Shown: one piece after another, positions 47,801-55,105 of the stretch
Layout of the letters: each line of letters starts with the position of its first letter
Numbering within the stretch: position 1 is the first letter of the stretch
From: Halanaerobium sp964649895
Lineage (GTDB): Bacteria; Bacillota; Halanaerobiia; Halanaerobiales; Halanaerobiaceae
Assembly: GCA_964649895.1 (NCBI GenBank)
Contig: CAZYRX010000006.1
Location: 1 to 64,000 of the forward strand
Length of the DNA stretch: 64,000 nt
Reading direction: 5' to 3'
Made by a program: the position numbers and the translations under genes
Notes under the pieces: model-generated
Databases searched by the model: none
Told to the model about the DNA's origin: nothing
The model's input: the letters and a program-made list of their open reading frames with translations, nothing else

Positions 47801-48226
47801 AGTTCCTCTGATCTGGACAAACTCTATCTTTTAACACAGATGCATGATATAGGTAAAATTGCAGTTCCAGAAGAAATCTTAAACAAAAGCGATAAATTGA
47901 CTGATGATGAATGGGAAAAGATCAAAAAACATACAGAGGTCGGCTACAGGATAACTTCGAACATCGAAGACTTTGCACATATTGCTGCAGAGATTCTGTA
48001 CCATCATGAATGGTGGGACGGCAGCGGTTATCCTGAAGGACTGGTCGGGAAGGAAATACCACTGCTCTCAAGAATCCTGGCAGTTGTTGATGCTTATGAT
48101 GTAATGATAAGCGGCAGACCTTACAAAAAAGCGATGACAAAAAATGAGGCAGCAGCAGAATTGAAAAAATGTGCAGGCAGTCAGTTTGATCCCGAGCTGG
48201 TTGATCTATTTTTAGAAGGTATATAA
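44822..48226 (+). CDS. Membrane multi-PAS/GAF GGDEF-HD-GYP cyclic-di-GMP enzyme
   Basis: 1134 aa. Several membrane segments at about 12-100, then a GAF-like region (about 125-230), PAS (240-360), PAS (375-490), GAF (500-680), PAS (690-800), GGDEF (about 805-960) with RWGGDEF and I-site RSED, and HD-GYP (about 975-1134) with HDIGK and HHEWWDGSGYP. Both catalytic domains look active. The input domains suggest redox, light or ligand sensing. ATG at 44822 with GTGAGG upstream. It is divergent from the polysaccharide operon and followed by another HD-GYP gene, so exopolysaccharide is a plausible output. Confidence 0.93.
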   Translation: MLQKRLDFLSDEVKILIMAVMLMILSFTLDIDYIDPFLILFVIYSSLKFAKKGAVYSAIFAILVLTIQQLMSLEMELIEYFVEAAAIITAAAYIILSTARIEKLNDQLKERVKELAGLYNISKVLERSSFTVEEAINKILNEIPSAYQYPADVCVQLSYKGENYQTDNFKKTEWKLKHDILIDQEVRGSIELYYLSEHPIIYNDSPFLKEEHKLLNSTAGSISGIIKNIEQEKENREQKEFLSITLDSIGDGVIVTDESGAVKRMNKAAEALTGWDSESAAGVRLEEAFNIINFKTKQSVENPVQKVIENGKTVGLANHTVLISKNGERHHIADSAAPIKDENGVIYGVVMVFRDITDKYKMRRKIKRREKMFSKAVNEAPYPIMVHAENGEVIELNKAWTEITGYARDEIETLSDWTKRAYREKSEEMEQYICNLYDKKERRKNGEFTVQTKDGEKRIWDFSSAPLGVDENGEELLLSIAVDISKRKEMESEIEKLNRIYKTLSMVNQLIVREKNLPPLAEAAAELTVKHGSYNSAWIGRYNEEENQLEILAEAGMKCEFIADAKYGRLDLHEEKYNIFKHSLREEENTIINGIADSELFASEEHRCCSSLALFVLEIFDRPWGIFAICSDKKNHFDDMEAQLLGELSSDIGLGIEKIENEKRRLISERKLRRSENNYKNLFQKSPVGIFQSTSRGKFKMLNPHLIKMLGFDNAETAIEHYNKLADNLYVDPEKRSEFIKEIREKNTVNNFVFKAFNKNNDVLWLEMNARISRSFTNGQFIIDGFVKNISDRKEIEEKLRYNGFHDKLTGLYNRAFLEAELQRIDTKRQLPISIIMGDLNNLKLINDSYGHFKGDELIKEAADIINESCRSEDILARWGGDEFVILLPKTELEVSEEIIERIYRKSEERNSALGVSISLGTAAKTSQEEDIFKVLSRAEDRMYKNKISNRKSARSSVLSAFLTSLRAKSSETEEHVGRMSKIAGRFGQQVGLSSSDLDKLYLLTQMHDIGKIAVPEEILNKSDKLTDDEWEKIKKHTEVGYRITSNIEDFAHIAAEILYHHEWWDGSGYPEGLVGKEIPLLSRILAVVDAYDVMISGRPYKKAMTKNEAAAELKKCAGSQFDPELVDLFLEGI

Positions 48227-48257
48227 TCCAGATTCAGTCGTATCATATCGAAATCTG

Positions 48258-48271
48258 TAGGTACCAGGTAC
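48258..48271. repeat. Imperfect REP-like palindrome
   Basis: TAGGTACCAGGTAC followed by GAATCGTTTTATGTCGAAA, between the two HD-GYP genes. One outer base pair is lost. Its tail (ATGTCGAAA) recalls the complement of the TTTCGACA tail of other copies. Confidence 0.6.
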
Positions 48272-48385
48272 GAATCGTTTTATGTCGAAAAATACAGGCG
48301 CCTGGAATCTCTATATTTAAAAGGATATTTTTTGTTTATCTTGAAATATTAAAGCAGAGATGACGGAAATACTGAGGTGGTCAAC

Positions 48386-50605
48386 TTGTTCAAGCTAAAA
48401 AATAAAAAGCTGATTATTTTAATATATTTAATTATCGGTTTAAGCTGGACCTATTTTAGTGATGATATTTTATTGAGTCTGGCTGCTGATCCTGATCGGC
48501 TTGTTCTTTTCCAGAAATATAATGGTGCCTTTTTTGTCATTACTACCTCAGTTGTTTTCTATTTTCTGATCAAATATTATACTGATAACCTAAAAAGCCA
48601 GAAAAAAGAACTGCAGGATAAAAATGAGCAGCTCAAACAGTCCAATCAGAAAATAAATGTTACAAATAAAAAGCTGGATAGGTCATTTAATGAATTAAAT
48701 AAGTTAAATAAAAGATTCGTTAAGATGATAAATACTGTTTCTGAACTGAACGAAGATACAGAAGCAGGTGAAGAAGAATTTCTGACAAGGCTGCTGCATA
48801 ATGCGGTTGACATTGTTCCAGAGGCTGATTATGGTAAAATATATGTCTTCGAAGGTGAAAAAATAAGGTTTGTTAATACAATTGGTCACAACTTTAATAT
48901 TTTAAAAAAAATCAAAATAGAAAAAAACGCTCTTTTTAAGAATGAGAGTGAAGGTATTTATCATTCCCAAGATTATTCCATCAATTTAAACCTGCTGAAT
49001 AAAGATGCTAAAGAGTGCTTTTTAAAAGCACTGCAGCCGATCAAAGAATCAATATATATCGATATTAGAGTCGATGAGAATTTAATCGGACGCATATCAC
49101 TTGATATTGCTACCGACAATAACTGCACTTTTTCCAATACCAGTAAATCAATTTTAAAATCTTTTTCTACACTTGCTTCTTCATTTTTCGCCTATAAACG
49201 GTATGACAGCCTTCAGGGGAGATTTACTAAAGAACTGATATCATCGATTATTAATATTTTGGAGATGTACGACTTCTATACAAAGGGTCATTCAGAAAGT
49301 GTTGCCAATTTATCTCTTGTAATCGCCGAAAAAATGGGTCTCCCGAATAAGATGGCCCTGGATGCCTATTGGGCCGGGATGGTCCATGATATAGGTAAAC
49401 TTTTAATTCCACTAAGAATGATCAATAAAAGAACTAAACTTGATGATGATGAATATGATCTCGTAAAAAAACATCCGGTCTGGGGAAGCCGAGCTTTATC
49501 TGATTCTCCAGTGCTCAGAGATTTATCAAAATATGTACTTTATCACCACGAAAAATGGGATGGCAGGGGATATCCAGAAGGCCTTAAAGGAGAAGAAATA
49601 CCGCTGATTTCTCAAATCTTAAGTGTCGCAGATGCATGGGATGCAATGACTTCCAACAGATCATACAGAAAATCTCTTTCTAAAGAAAAAGCTTTAATCG
49701 AACTGAGAAAAAACAAAGGTACTCAGTTTTCACCAGAAGTTATCGATGTATTTTTAGAAGTACTTGAAGAGGAAAATCTGAATATATTATCTGAGGTTGA
49801 AGATAAGTTTAATGAACTGGAATCACAGGAAATCACCTTAGAAGCTCCAGATTATTTTGATCAGCTGTTTACTCACCTTGACCAGGGTATGGTTATGCTT
49901 GATCACAATTTTGATATTTTAAAGGTAAATGAATACTTTTTGAGCATGTTCGGCTATAATGAAAAGGAGATACTTGGCTTTAATATTGAAGATATCCTGA
50001 CACCTGCCGAAAATATTGAAGAGATGAAAGAAATTATCGAGAAACTCAGCCAGGGAGATGAGATTTCTACCAAAACATATCAGAAGAAAAAATCCGGAGA
50101 TATAGTTAGCACTGCTGTTCAGGCTTTTTCAATAAAGCTGAGTGAAAATGAAGAAGGTTATTACTTTGTCTACAGAGATATTAGTGAGGTTGAAAGAGCA
50201 AAAACAAAATATAATGATTTTAAAAGAAGATACAGAGCCCTATTTTATAATAAAGATCTTAAAATGTTGATTGTCGAGCCAAGCAGTGGAGATATTATTG
50301 ATGCAAATCCAGGAGCTTTAGAATTTTACGGCTGGCAGAAGAACACTCTGCTCAGCATGAAGCTCAGTGATATCAGCCTGAGATCTGCAGATAAAATAAA
50401 AGAAGAACTGCTGTCAGCTAAAAAAAGTAAAGGAAAATATATTTTGGCTGAACATCAGACTTCAGCAGGAAATATGGAAGAGGTAGAGCTTTATCTGAAG
50501 CCGATCAATTTTGCTGATAAAGAATATCTTTACATCTTAATCAATAAGAGCAGTAATCAAGATGAAGAAAATGTCGGAACTAAGGAATATGAATACAGCA
50601 GCTAA
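48386..50605 (+). CDS. Membrane HD-GYP phosphodiesterase with trailing PAS domains
   Basis: 739 aa. Two membrane segments (about 8-26 and 46-66), a coiled coil (70-115), a GAF-like domain (about 125-280), HD-GYP (about 285-470) with VHDIGK and HHEKWDGRGYPEGL, and then two PAS domains (about 490-600 and 610-725). Sensor domains after the catalytic one are less usual. There is no GGDEF, so hydrolysis of cyclic-di-GMP is the expected activity. TTG at 48386 is preferred: GAGGTGG ends 5 nt before it, while the GTG at 48377 overlaps that site. A REP doublet terminator follows. Confidence 0.9.
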   Translation: MFKLKNKKLIILIYLIIGLSWTYFSDDILLSLAADPDRLVLFQKYNGAFFVITTSVVFYFLIKYYTDNLKSQKKELQDKNEQLKQSNQKINVTNKKLDRSFNELNKLNKRFVKMINTVSELNEDTEAGEEEFLTRLLHNAVDIVPEADYGKIYVFEGEKIRFVNTIGHNFNILKKIKIEKNALFKNESEGIYHSQDYSINLNLLNKDAKECFLKALQPIKESIYIDIRVDENLIGRISLDIATDNNCTFSNTSKSILKSFSTLASSFFAYKRYDSLQGRFTKELISSIINILEMYDFYTKGHSESVANLSLVIAEKMGLPNKMALDAYWAGMVHDIGKLLIPLRMINKRTKLDDDEYDLVKKHPVWGSRALSDSPVLRDLSKYVLYHHEKWDGRGYPEGLKGEEIPLISQILSVADAWDAMTSNRSYRKSLSKEKALIELRKNKGTQFSPEVIDVFLEVLEEENLNILSEVEDKFNELESQEITLEAPDYFDQLFTHLDQGMVMLDHNFDILKVNEYFLSMFGYNEKEILGFNIEDILTPAENIEEMKEIIEKLSQGDEISTKTYQKKKSGDIVSTAVQAFSIKLSENEEGYYFVYRDISEVERAKTKYNDFKRRYRALFYNKDLKMLIVEPSSGDIIDANPGALEFYGWQKNTLLSMKLSDISLRSADKIKEELLSAKKSKGKYILAEHQTSAGNMEEVELYLKPINFADKEYLYILINKSSNQDEENVGTKEYEYSS

Positions 50606-50635
50606 AATATTTGTTTAAATTTGTTTAAATTTCTT

Positions 50636-50684
50636 GGTACCAGGTACCTTAATCATGATTAAGGTACCTGGTACCTTTTCTTTT
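50636..50684. repeat. Perfect inverted REP doublet acting as terminator
   Basis: A 40-bp perfect palindrome (50636-50675): GGTACCAGGTACC, core TTAATCATGATTAA, GGTACCTGGTACC, then TTTTCTTTTTTG. It ends the HD-GYP transcript. Same design as 4964 and 58385. Confidence 0.85.
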
Positions 50685-50707
50685 TTGATTAAATTTTCAA
50701 AATTTTA

Positions 50708-50736
50708 TTGACAATTAAGAATAAAGTTATTATAAT
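50708..50736 (+). promoter_or_regulatory. Consensus sigma-A promoter of the GntR-led operon
   Basis: TTGACA (50708-50713), 17-nt spacer, TATAAT (50731-50736): a perfect consensus. Such a strong promoter normally needs a repressor, and the first gene encodes a GntR protein. Confidence 0.85.
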
Positions 50737-50750
50737 TAAGTAAAATCATT

Positions 50751-50773
50751 ATAACAATCTTAAAAATTGTAAT
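50751..50773 (+). promoter_or_regulatory. Possible GntR operator
   Basis: ATAACAAT (50751-50758) and ATTGTAAT (50766-50773) form an imperfect inverted repeat just downstream of the -10. Position fits autorepression; sequence support is modest. Confidence 0.35.
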
Positions 50774-50790
50774 ATACAGGGGGAAGGTTC

Positions 50791-51522
50791 ATGTCTGAAA
50801 AAGCATTATATCTACAGGTAAAAGAATCACTTGCAGATAAAATCAAAGACGATAAATTTGCAATCGGGAGTTACCTTCCTACAGAAAGAGAGCTCTGTGA
50901 AGAATATGAGGTCAGCAGAATTACTGTCAGAAGAGCTTTGGAAGAACTTGAAGATGAAGGCTTTGTTGTTAAAGAACGGTCCAAAGGAGTCAAAGTGATC
51001 AATCAATCTATTCAGTATATCAAATCTGCTTTAAATCAATATCAGGGTTTTCATGCAAAGATGAGGAATAAAGGTTTAGAACCGATGAGCTTTTTAAGCG
51101 AATGGGAGGTAACAGAACTGCCTGAGAAGTTTTTCAATAATTTCAGTGGTATAGATGAGTATTATGGCAGTCAGATTCTATTGTTAAAAAGACTGCTTGG
51201 AGTAGACAATAAGCCGATGATCTATTTGAGAACGTATTTAACCAAGGAAACGAAGATAAATGTAGAAGATTATCAGGGAGGCTCACTCTATTCACTTATC
51301 AAAAAGAAATCAGGCAAAAGTATCGCCTACAGCCGTGAATATGTGATAGCCCAGATCAGCAGTCAGAAGATGGAGGATCTTTTTAGAGTTGATCATAAAA
51401 TTCCGATACTGCAGAGAAACCAAATAGGCTATACAAAAGAGGGAAGAATACTATTTTTTACTGAAGCTTTTTACAACAGCGAAATCTATCAGCACCACTT
51501 TCTTGCACTTAAAAATGATTGA
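50791..51522 (+). CDS. GntR family regulator with UTRA ligand domain
   Basis: 243 aa. Winged helix at about 5-72 (LPTERELCEEYEVSRITVRRALEELEDEGFV) followed by a UTRA domain (about 90-235), the HutC subfamily that binds sugar phosphates, histidine-like or other small ligands. ATG at 50791 with GGGGGAAGG. First gene behind a consensus promoter, 45 bp before the flavoprotein gene. It most likely represses its own operon until the substrate, or its phosphate, is present. Confidence 0.9.
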   Translation: MSEKALYLQVKESLADKIKDDKFAIGSYLPTERELCEEYEVSRITVRRALEELEDEGFVVKERSKGVKVINQSIQYIKSALNQYQGFHAKMRNKGLEPMSFLSEWEVTELPEKFFNNFSGIDEYYGSQILLLKRLLGVDNKPMIYLRTYLTKETKINVEDYQGGSLYSLIKKKSGKSIAYSREYVIAQISSQKMEDLFRVDHKIPILQRNQIGYTKEGRILFFTEAFYNSEIYQHHFLALKND

Positions 51523-51567
51523 TATTTAATTACAATATTTCTAATTATAATAGACGAGGTGGGTAAA

Positions 51568-52974
51568 TTGAAAAAAATAAATGAAGAATACATATTAGAA
51601 CTAGAAAATGAAATGCCTCAGCTTGATATCTATACTCAAAAAGAAGAAAGATTAATCTATGCTCATGCAACATTTCCGGTAGAATACAAATGGATTCTCC
51701 AGGATCATTATAAATATTTACCTGATGCGGTCATCATACCTGAGAGTGAAGAAGATATTTCTAAGCTGATGGCAAAAGCCTATCAAAAAAAGGTAAGTTT
51801 GATTCCTTATGGTGGTGGCTCAGGTATTGTTGGCGGTACTATTGCTGAAGAACAGGAAATAATGATCGATACTAAAAAATTGCGCAAGTTTGAGATTAAT
51901 CCCACAAATTGCACAGCTGCTGCCGGTGCAGGTCTGACCGGTGCGGAATTCGAAAATATGCTAAATGAAAAGGGTTATACGAGCGGCCACTATCCCCAGT
52001 CATTTCAGAGTGCGGTCTTTGGTGGAATGGCAGCAACAGATGCCATAGGAACATTTTCTACTAAATACGGGAAAATGGATGATATGGTAAATTCTCTGCG
52101 GGTTGTACTTCCAGATGGTCAGGTGCTATCTACACATAAGGCACCACGCAAATCCTCTGGTCCAGATCTCAAGTATTTCTTTATCGGCAGTGAAGGAGTC
52201 TACGGAATTATCACAGAGGTGGAGATGAAAATCTATCCTCTGCCCGAAAAGAGAGCATTTGAGGCCTTTACATTTCCTGATACCCATTCCGGTTTGGAGG
52301 CAGTGCGGAATTTTATGCGCCAAGGAATCAGACCACCGGTTGTCAGGCTCTATGATGAGGTAGAATCTAAGCCGAAAATCAAGGCATTAGGTTATGAAAA
52401 AGGGATGTGTGTGCTCTTTCTCGGTTATGAAGGTCTGGCAGAAATGGTAGAACTTGAGCGAAAAAAGGTGAAGGAAACCTGTCTGGCCCATGGTGCCAAT
52501 TACAAAGGAGAAGAGGGCGGCAATAAGTGGTTTGCAGGTCGTTTTTCTACTAAGGGTATGCTCGATTATGACCGCAAAAAGGGTGGTACAGCTGATGCGA
52601 TAGAAGTGGCTGCTCCCTGGGATAAGATCGAAGATGTCTGGAGAGAGATGAGAAATGCACTTGAACCTCTCTGTGATTATGTAGACTGTCATTTTTCACA
52701 CTTTTATCACACAGGTGCCAGTGTTTATGTGATTTTCCATGCAAAAACAGAAGATGATTATCAGGGAGAAGAATTATACAGAAAATGTTTGAAAAAAGCA
52801 GTTGAAGCAAGTCTGGCAAATGGTGGAAATGTTTCTCACCACCACGGTATTGGTAAGGCCAAAACACCCTGGATGGAAGCAGAGCACGGAGAAGCAGGCC
52901 TCTATTTGCTGAAGGCACTCAAAGAGAAGATTGATCCAGACAAATTATTAAATAGAGGGGTGTTGGGGTTATGA
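51568..52974 (+). CDS. FAD-linked oxidase (AGPS/GlcD type)
   Basis: 468 aa. FAD-binding type 4 domain (about 45-225) with IPYGGGSGIVGGT, AGAGLTGAEFENML and SVFGGMAATDAIG-like segments, then the FAD-oxidase C domain with the GGNVSHHHGIGK signature. The HHH motif is characteristic of alkyl-dihydroxyacetonephosphate synthase and its bacterial relatives; GlcD, glycolate and D-lactate oxidases share the fold. The gene order oxidase-then-GlcF-like subunit favours an alpha-hydroxy acid or polyol phosphate oxidase. TTG at 51568 is chosen, with GAGGTGGG four nt upstream. Its stop overlaps the next ATG (ATGA), so the two are translationally coupled. Confidence 0.85.
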   Translation: MKKINEEYILELENEMPQLDIYTQKEERLIYAHATFPVEYKWILQDHYKYLPDAVIIPESEEDISKLMAKAYQKKVSLIPYGGGSGIVGGTIAEEQEIMIDTKKLRKFEINPTNCTAAAGAGLTGAEFENMLNEKGYTSGHYPQSFQSAVFGGMAATDAIGTFSTKYGKMDDMVNSLRVVLPDGQVLSTHKAPRKSSGPDLKYFFIGSEGVYGIITEVEMKIYPLPEKRAFEAFTFPDTHSGLEAVRNFMRQGIRPPVVRLYDEVESKPKIKALGYEKGMCVLFLGYEGLAEMVELERKKVKETCLAHGANYKGEEGGNKWFAGRFSTKGMLDYDRKKGGTADAIEVAAPWDKIEDVWREMRNALEPLCDYVDCHFSHFYHTGASVYVIFHAKTEDDYQGEELYRKCLKKAVEASLANGGNVSHHHGIGKAKTPWMEAEHGEAGLYLLKALKEKIDPDKLLNRGVLGL

Positions 52975-54104
52975 TTTCCTATAAATTAGAAAACTTCATT
53001 GAAGAGCTGAATAAACAGGTTATCAGCATGGATCAGGGACTATCATATAATCCTGAATTCAGGGCTTCTAAAGAGATGCACGATTATCCATCCCGTAAAG
53101 CTCAGCTGATCCGCTCACTTTATTCTAAAGAACTGGAAGTTTCTAGATACAGTGCTGAGATGATTTATCAGTCTATACTGTCCAGGCAGGGAGAGCGCTG
53201 GCAGAATTTCGGTGAATCACCAGAAGATTATACAGATATCATGATCCTCGGTCGTGAAATGATCTACCGTTCTGGCATTATGAATGGAGAATTAGAGAAA
53301 ATCATCGTGAAGATTGCAGACAATTACGGCCATCTTTTAGAAATCGATGAAACAGAGTTTAGTGAATGCTTAAATGCGATTCCACAGGAAGTTGATTCTG
53401 AGCTCTATCTATTTATTGATGATCAGACAGCAAAATTCATTCCGGAAGCACTCAAAAAAATTGGCAGTTATTTTGCAGAAAAAAATATTAAATTTACTCC
53501 AGAACTTGAACACCATTTTCCAGGCTGGGAATATTTTGCATATGGATTAATCGAGCAGGGTAAATCTCATTTAGCAGAATTATTTGCTGAACTAAAAGAA
53601 AAAAACATCAAAAAGATAATCACCCTGACCGGCCAAAGTCATTACCTATTAAAATATTTTGCTGATAAATTGGGAATGGAGCACAATTTCAATATTATTA
53701 ATATAATAGATATTCTTGAAGAATTAAAAACTGAGCAGGATGTATATTTACATGCAGGCAGCTTTTACAGCAGATATTTAAAATACAATGAGAAGATCAA
53801 TCAACTTTTGGCGGCAGAGACTGACAGTATACTTCCATCTTCTATTGAGTTTCTGCCGCTCTATTCTAAAGGTCCGCGGATGAATCAGGTAAATATCTGG
53901 CAGTTTCCGCTGACTGCAGAATATGAACTCTATCTCTTTCCTGAAGAAATGCGGGAGGCAATTTATAGAGATGGTTTAAGGCAGATCGAAAAATCTATTC
54001 ATAAAAAATTGATTGTCTTTGATCCCTATGCCTATCAGGTATTAAAAGAAGATAATTATGATAAAGAATTCGGCTATTTCACAGATTTAGTAAAGGTCTG
54101 GTGA
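52971..54104 (+). CDS. Cysteine-free GlcF/HdrB-like protein
   Basis: 377 aa with one cysteine (C133). Its layout follows GlcF-type Fe-S subunits, which normally sit after a GlcD-type oxidase as here. Residues 60-102 parallel the second 4Fe-4S helix region (EMIYQSILSRQGERWQNFG ... GREMIYRSG). Residues 214-230 (KKIITLTGQSHYLLKYF) match the strand that normally reads TxCPxCy, and 346-359 (KLIVFDPYAYQVLK) matches the second such segment. In both, every cluster cysteine is replaced. I infer a CCG-fold protein that has lost its Fe-S clusters and serves as a structural or substrate-handling partner of the flavoprotein. No annotated relative is known to me. It is coupled on both sides (ATGA upstream, GTGA downstream). 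Confidence 0.65.
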   Translation: MISYKLENFIEELNKQVISMDQGLSYNPEFRASKEMHDYPSRKAQLIRSLYSKELEVSRYSAEMIYQSILSRQGERWQNFGESPEDYTDIMILGREMIYRSGIMNGELEKIIVKIADNYGHLLEIDETEFSECLNAIPQEVDSELYLFIDDQTAKFIPEALKKIGSYFAEKNIKFTPELEHHFPGWEYFAYGLIEQGKSHLAELFAELKEKNIKKIITLTGQSHYLLKYFADKLGMEHNFNIINIIDILEELKTEQDVYLHAGSFYSRYLKYNEKINQLLAAETDSILPSSIEFLPLYSKGPRMNQVNIWQFPLTAEYELYLFPEEMREAIYRDGLRQIEKSIHKKLIVFDPYAYQVLKEDNYDKEFGYFTDLVKVW

Positions 54105-54919
54105 TTTATGTGGATGCCAGCACAGGAAAAGCTATCCGTATGCAGAGAATATTTAATCCCATTGATGGTAAAGCTTTGATTAATGCCTATTCACATTCTG
54201 TTATCTATGGACCGATAAAGGGAGCAGAAAATTTGTCTGAGATCAGAAAAAATCTGGCCGTAATTGCTGAAGAGGTAGATGGGGTGATCTTAAATCCTGG
54301 TTCAGTTAAACACCTTGCAGACCTTTTTTATGGTAAGGATAAGGCTTCTCTAATCATCCAGATCGATTATCAAAATTACAGCCGCAAAAAAACGCTTGCT
54401 TATGCCGAGGGTTCAGCCTTATCACTTTTCACAATCGAAGATGCTCTAAAGGCAGGGGCAGATGCTGTGATGTCCTATCTTTATCTTGGAGCAGAGGATC
54501 CGGATAGAGAGGCAGAAGAAATCAGACGGAACAGAGACTATGTCAGCCGGTCAAGAGAGTATGGACTGCCGCTGATTATGGAACCCCGTTTTGCCAGAGA
54601 GGCGGTTGAGCCGGAGAAAAAATACGACATCGAAGTGATGAAGCTCTACACAAGAATCGCCCAGGATATTGGAGCAGATATTATCAAGCTGATTAATCCA
54701 GGCAGTGATCAAAAACTGGCTGAGATAGCTGAGCTGATAGACATACCAATTTTAACTGCAGGAGGTGAAAACAAGGGAGAAAGGCAAACTCTTTCAAATG
54801 CTGATCGTTATTTAGCAAATGGGGCTTCAGGCCTAATATTTGGCAGATCTATTTTCCAATCTGAAAATATGAAGGAATTACTTATTAAATTGAATAAGAT
54901 CGTTCATCCGGAAAGTTAA
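54101..54919 (+). CDS. DhnA/FbaB-type class I aldolase family protein
   Basis: 272 aa TIM-barrel of the DeoC/LacD/FbaB group. The expected Schiff-base lysine is K196 in ADIIKLINPG. The phosphate-binding loop is ILTAGGENKGERQ (about 217-229) and SGLIFGRSIFQ (about 243-253). Relatives include archaeal-type fructose-bisphosphate aldolase and LsrF, so an aldolase or thiolase acting on a phosphorylated ketose is likely. GTG at 54101 overlaps the previous stop (GTGA). Its place between an oxidase and a sugar kinase suggests cleavage of the phosphorylated, oxidised substrate. The exact reaction is unknown. Confidence 0.8.
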   Translation: MIYVDASTGKAIRMQRIFNPIDGKALINAYSHSVIYGPIKGAENLSEIRKNLAVIAEEVDGVILNPGSVKHLADLFYGKDKASLIIQIDYQNYSRKKTLAYAEGSALSLFTIEDALKAGADAVMSYLYLGAEDPDREAEEIRRNRDYVSRSREYGLPLIMEPRFAREAVEPEKKYDIEVMKLYTRIAQDIGADIIKLINPGSDQKLAEIAELIDIPILTAGGENKGERQTLSNADRYLANGASGLIFGRSIFQSENMKELLIKLNKIVHPES

Positions 54920-55105
54920 GTGAGACTTTGCAGTTAGCTTAGAAATTTAAAATTATAGATATTTATTTTTGGGGAAGGGCTGAATTTCAAAAAGCTGTAT
55001 TTAGGAGACAAAATAATTTAGGGAAAGAATTTTATTAATATTTAAATTTAAGGATTGAATTAAATTTTTTCAAGAGAAAAGCTTAAAATTGAAGGGAGAT
55101 AAAAG

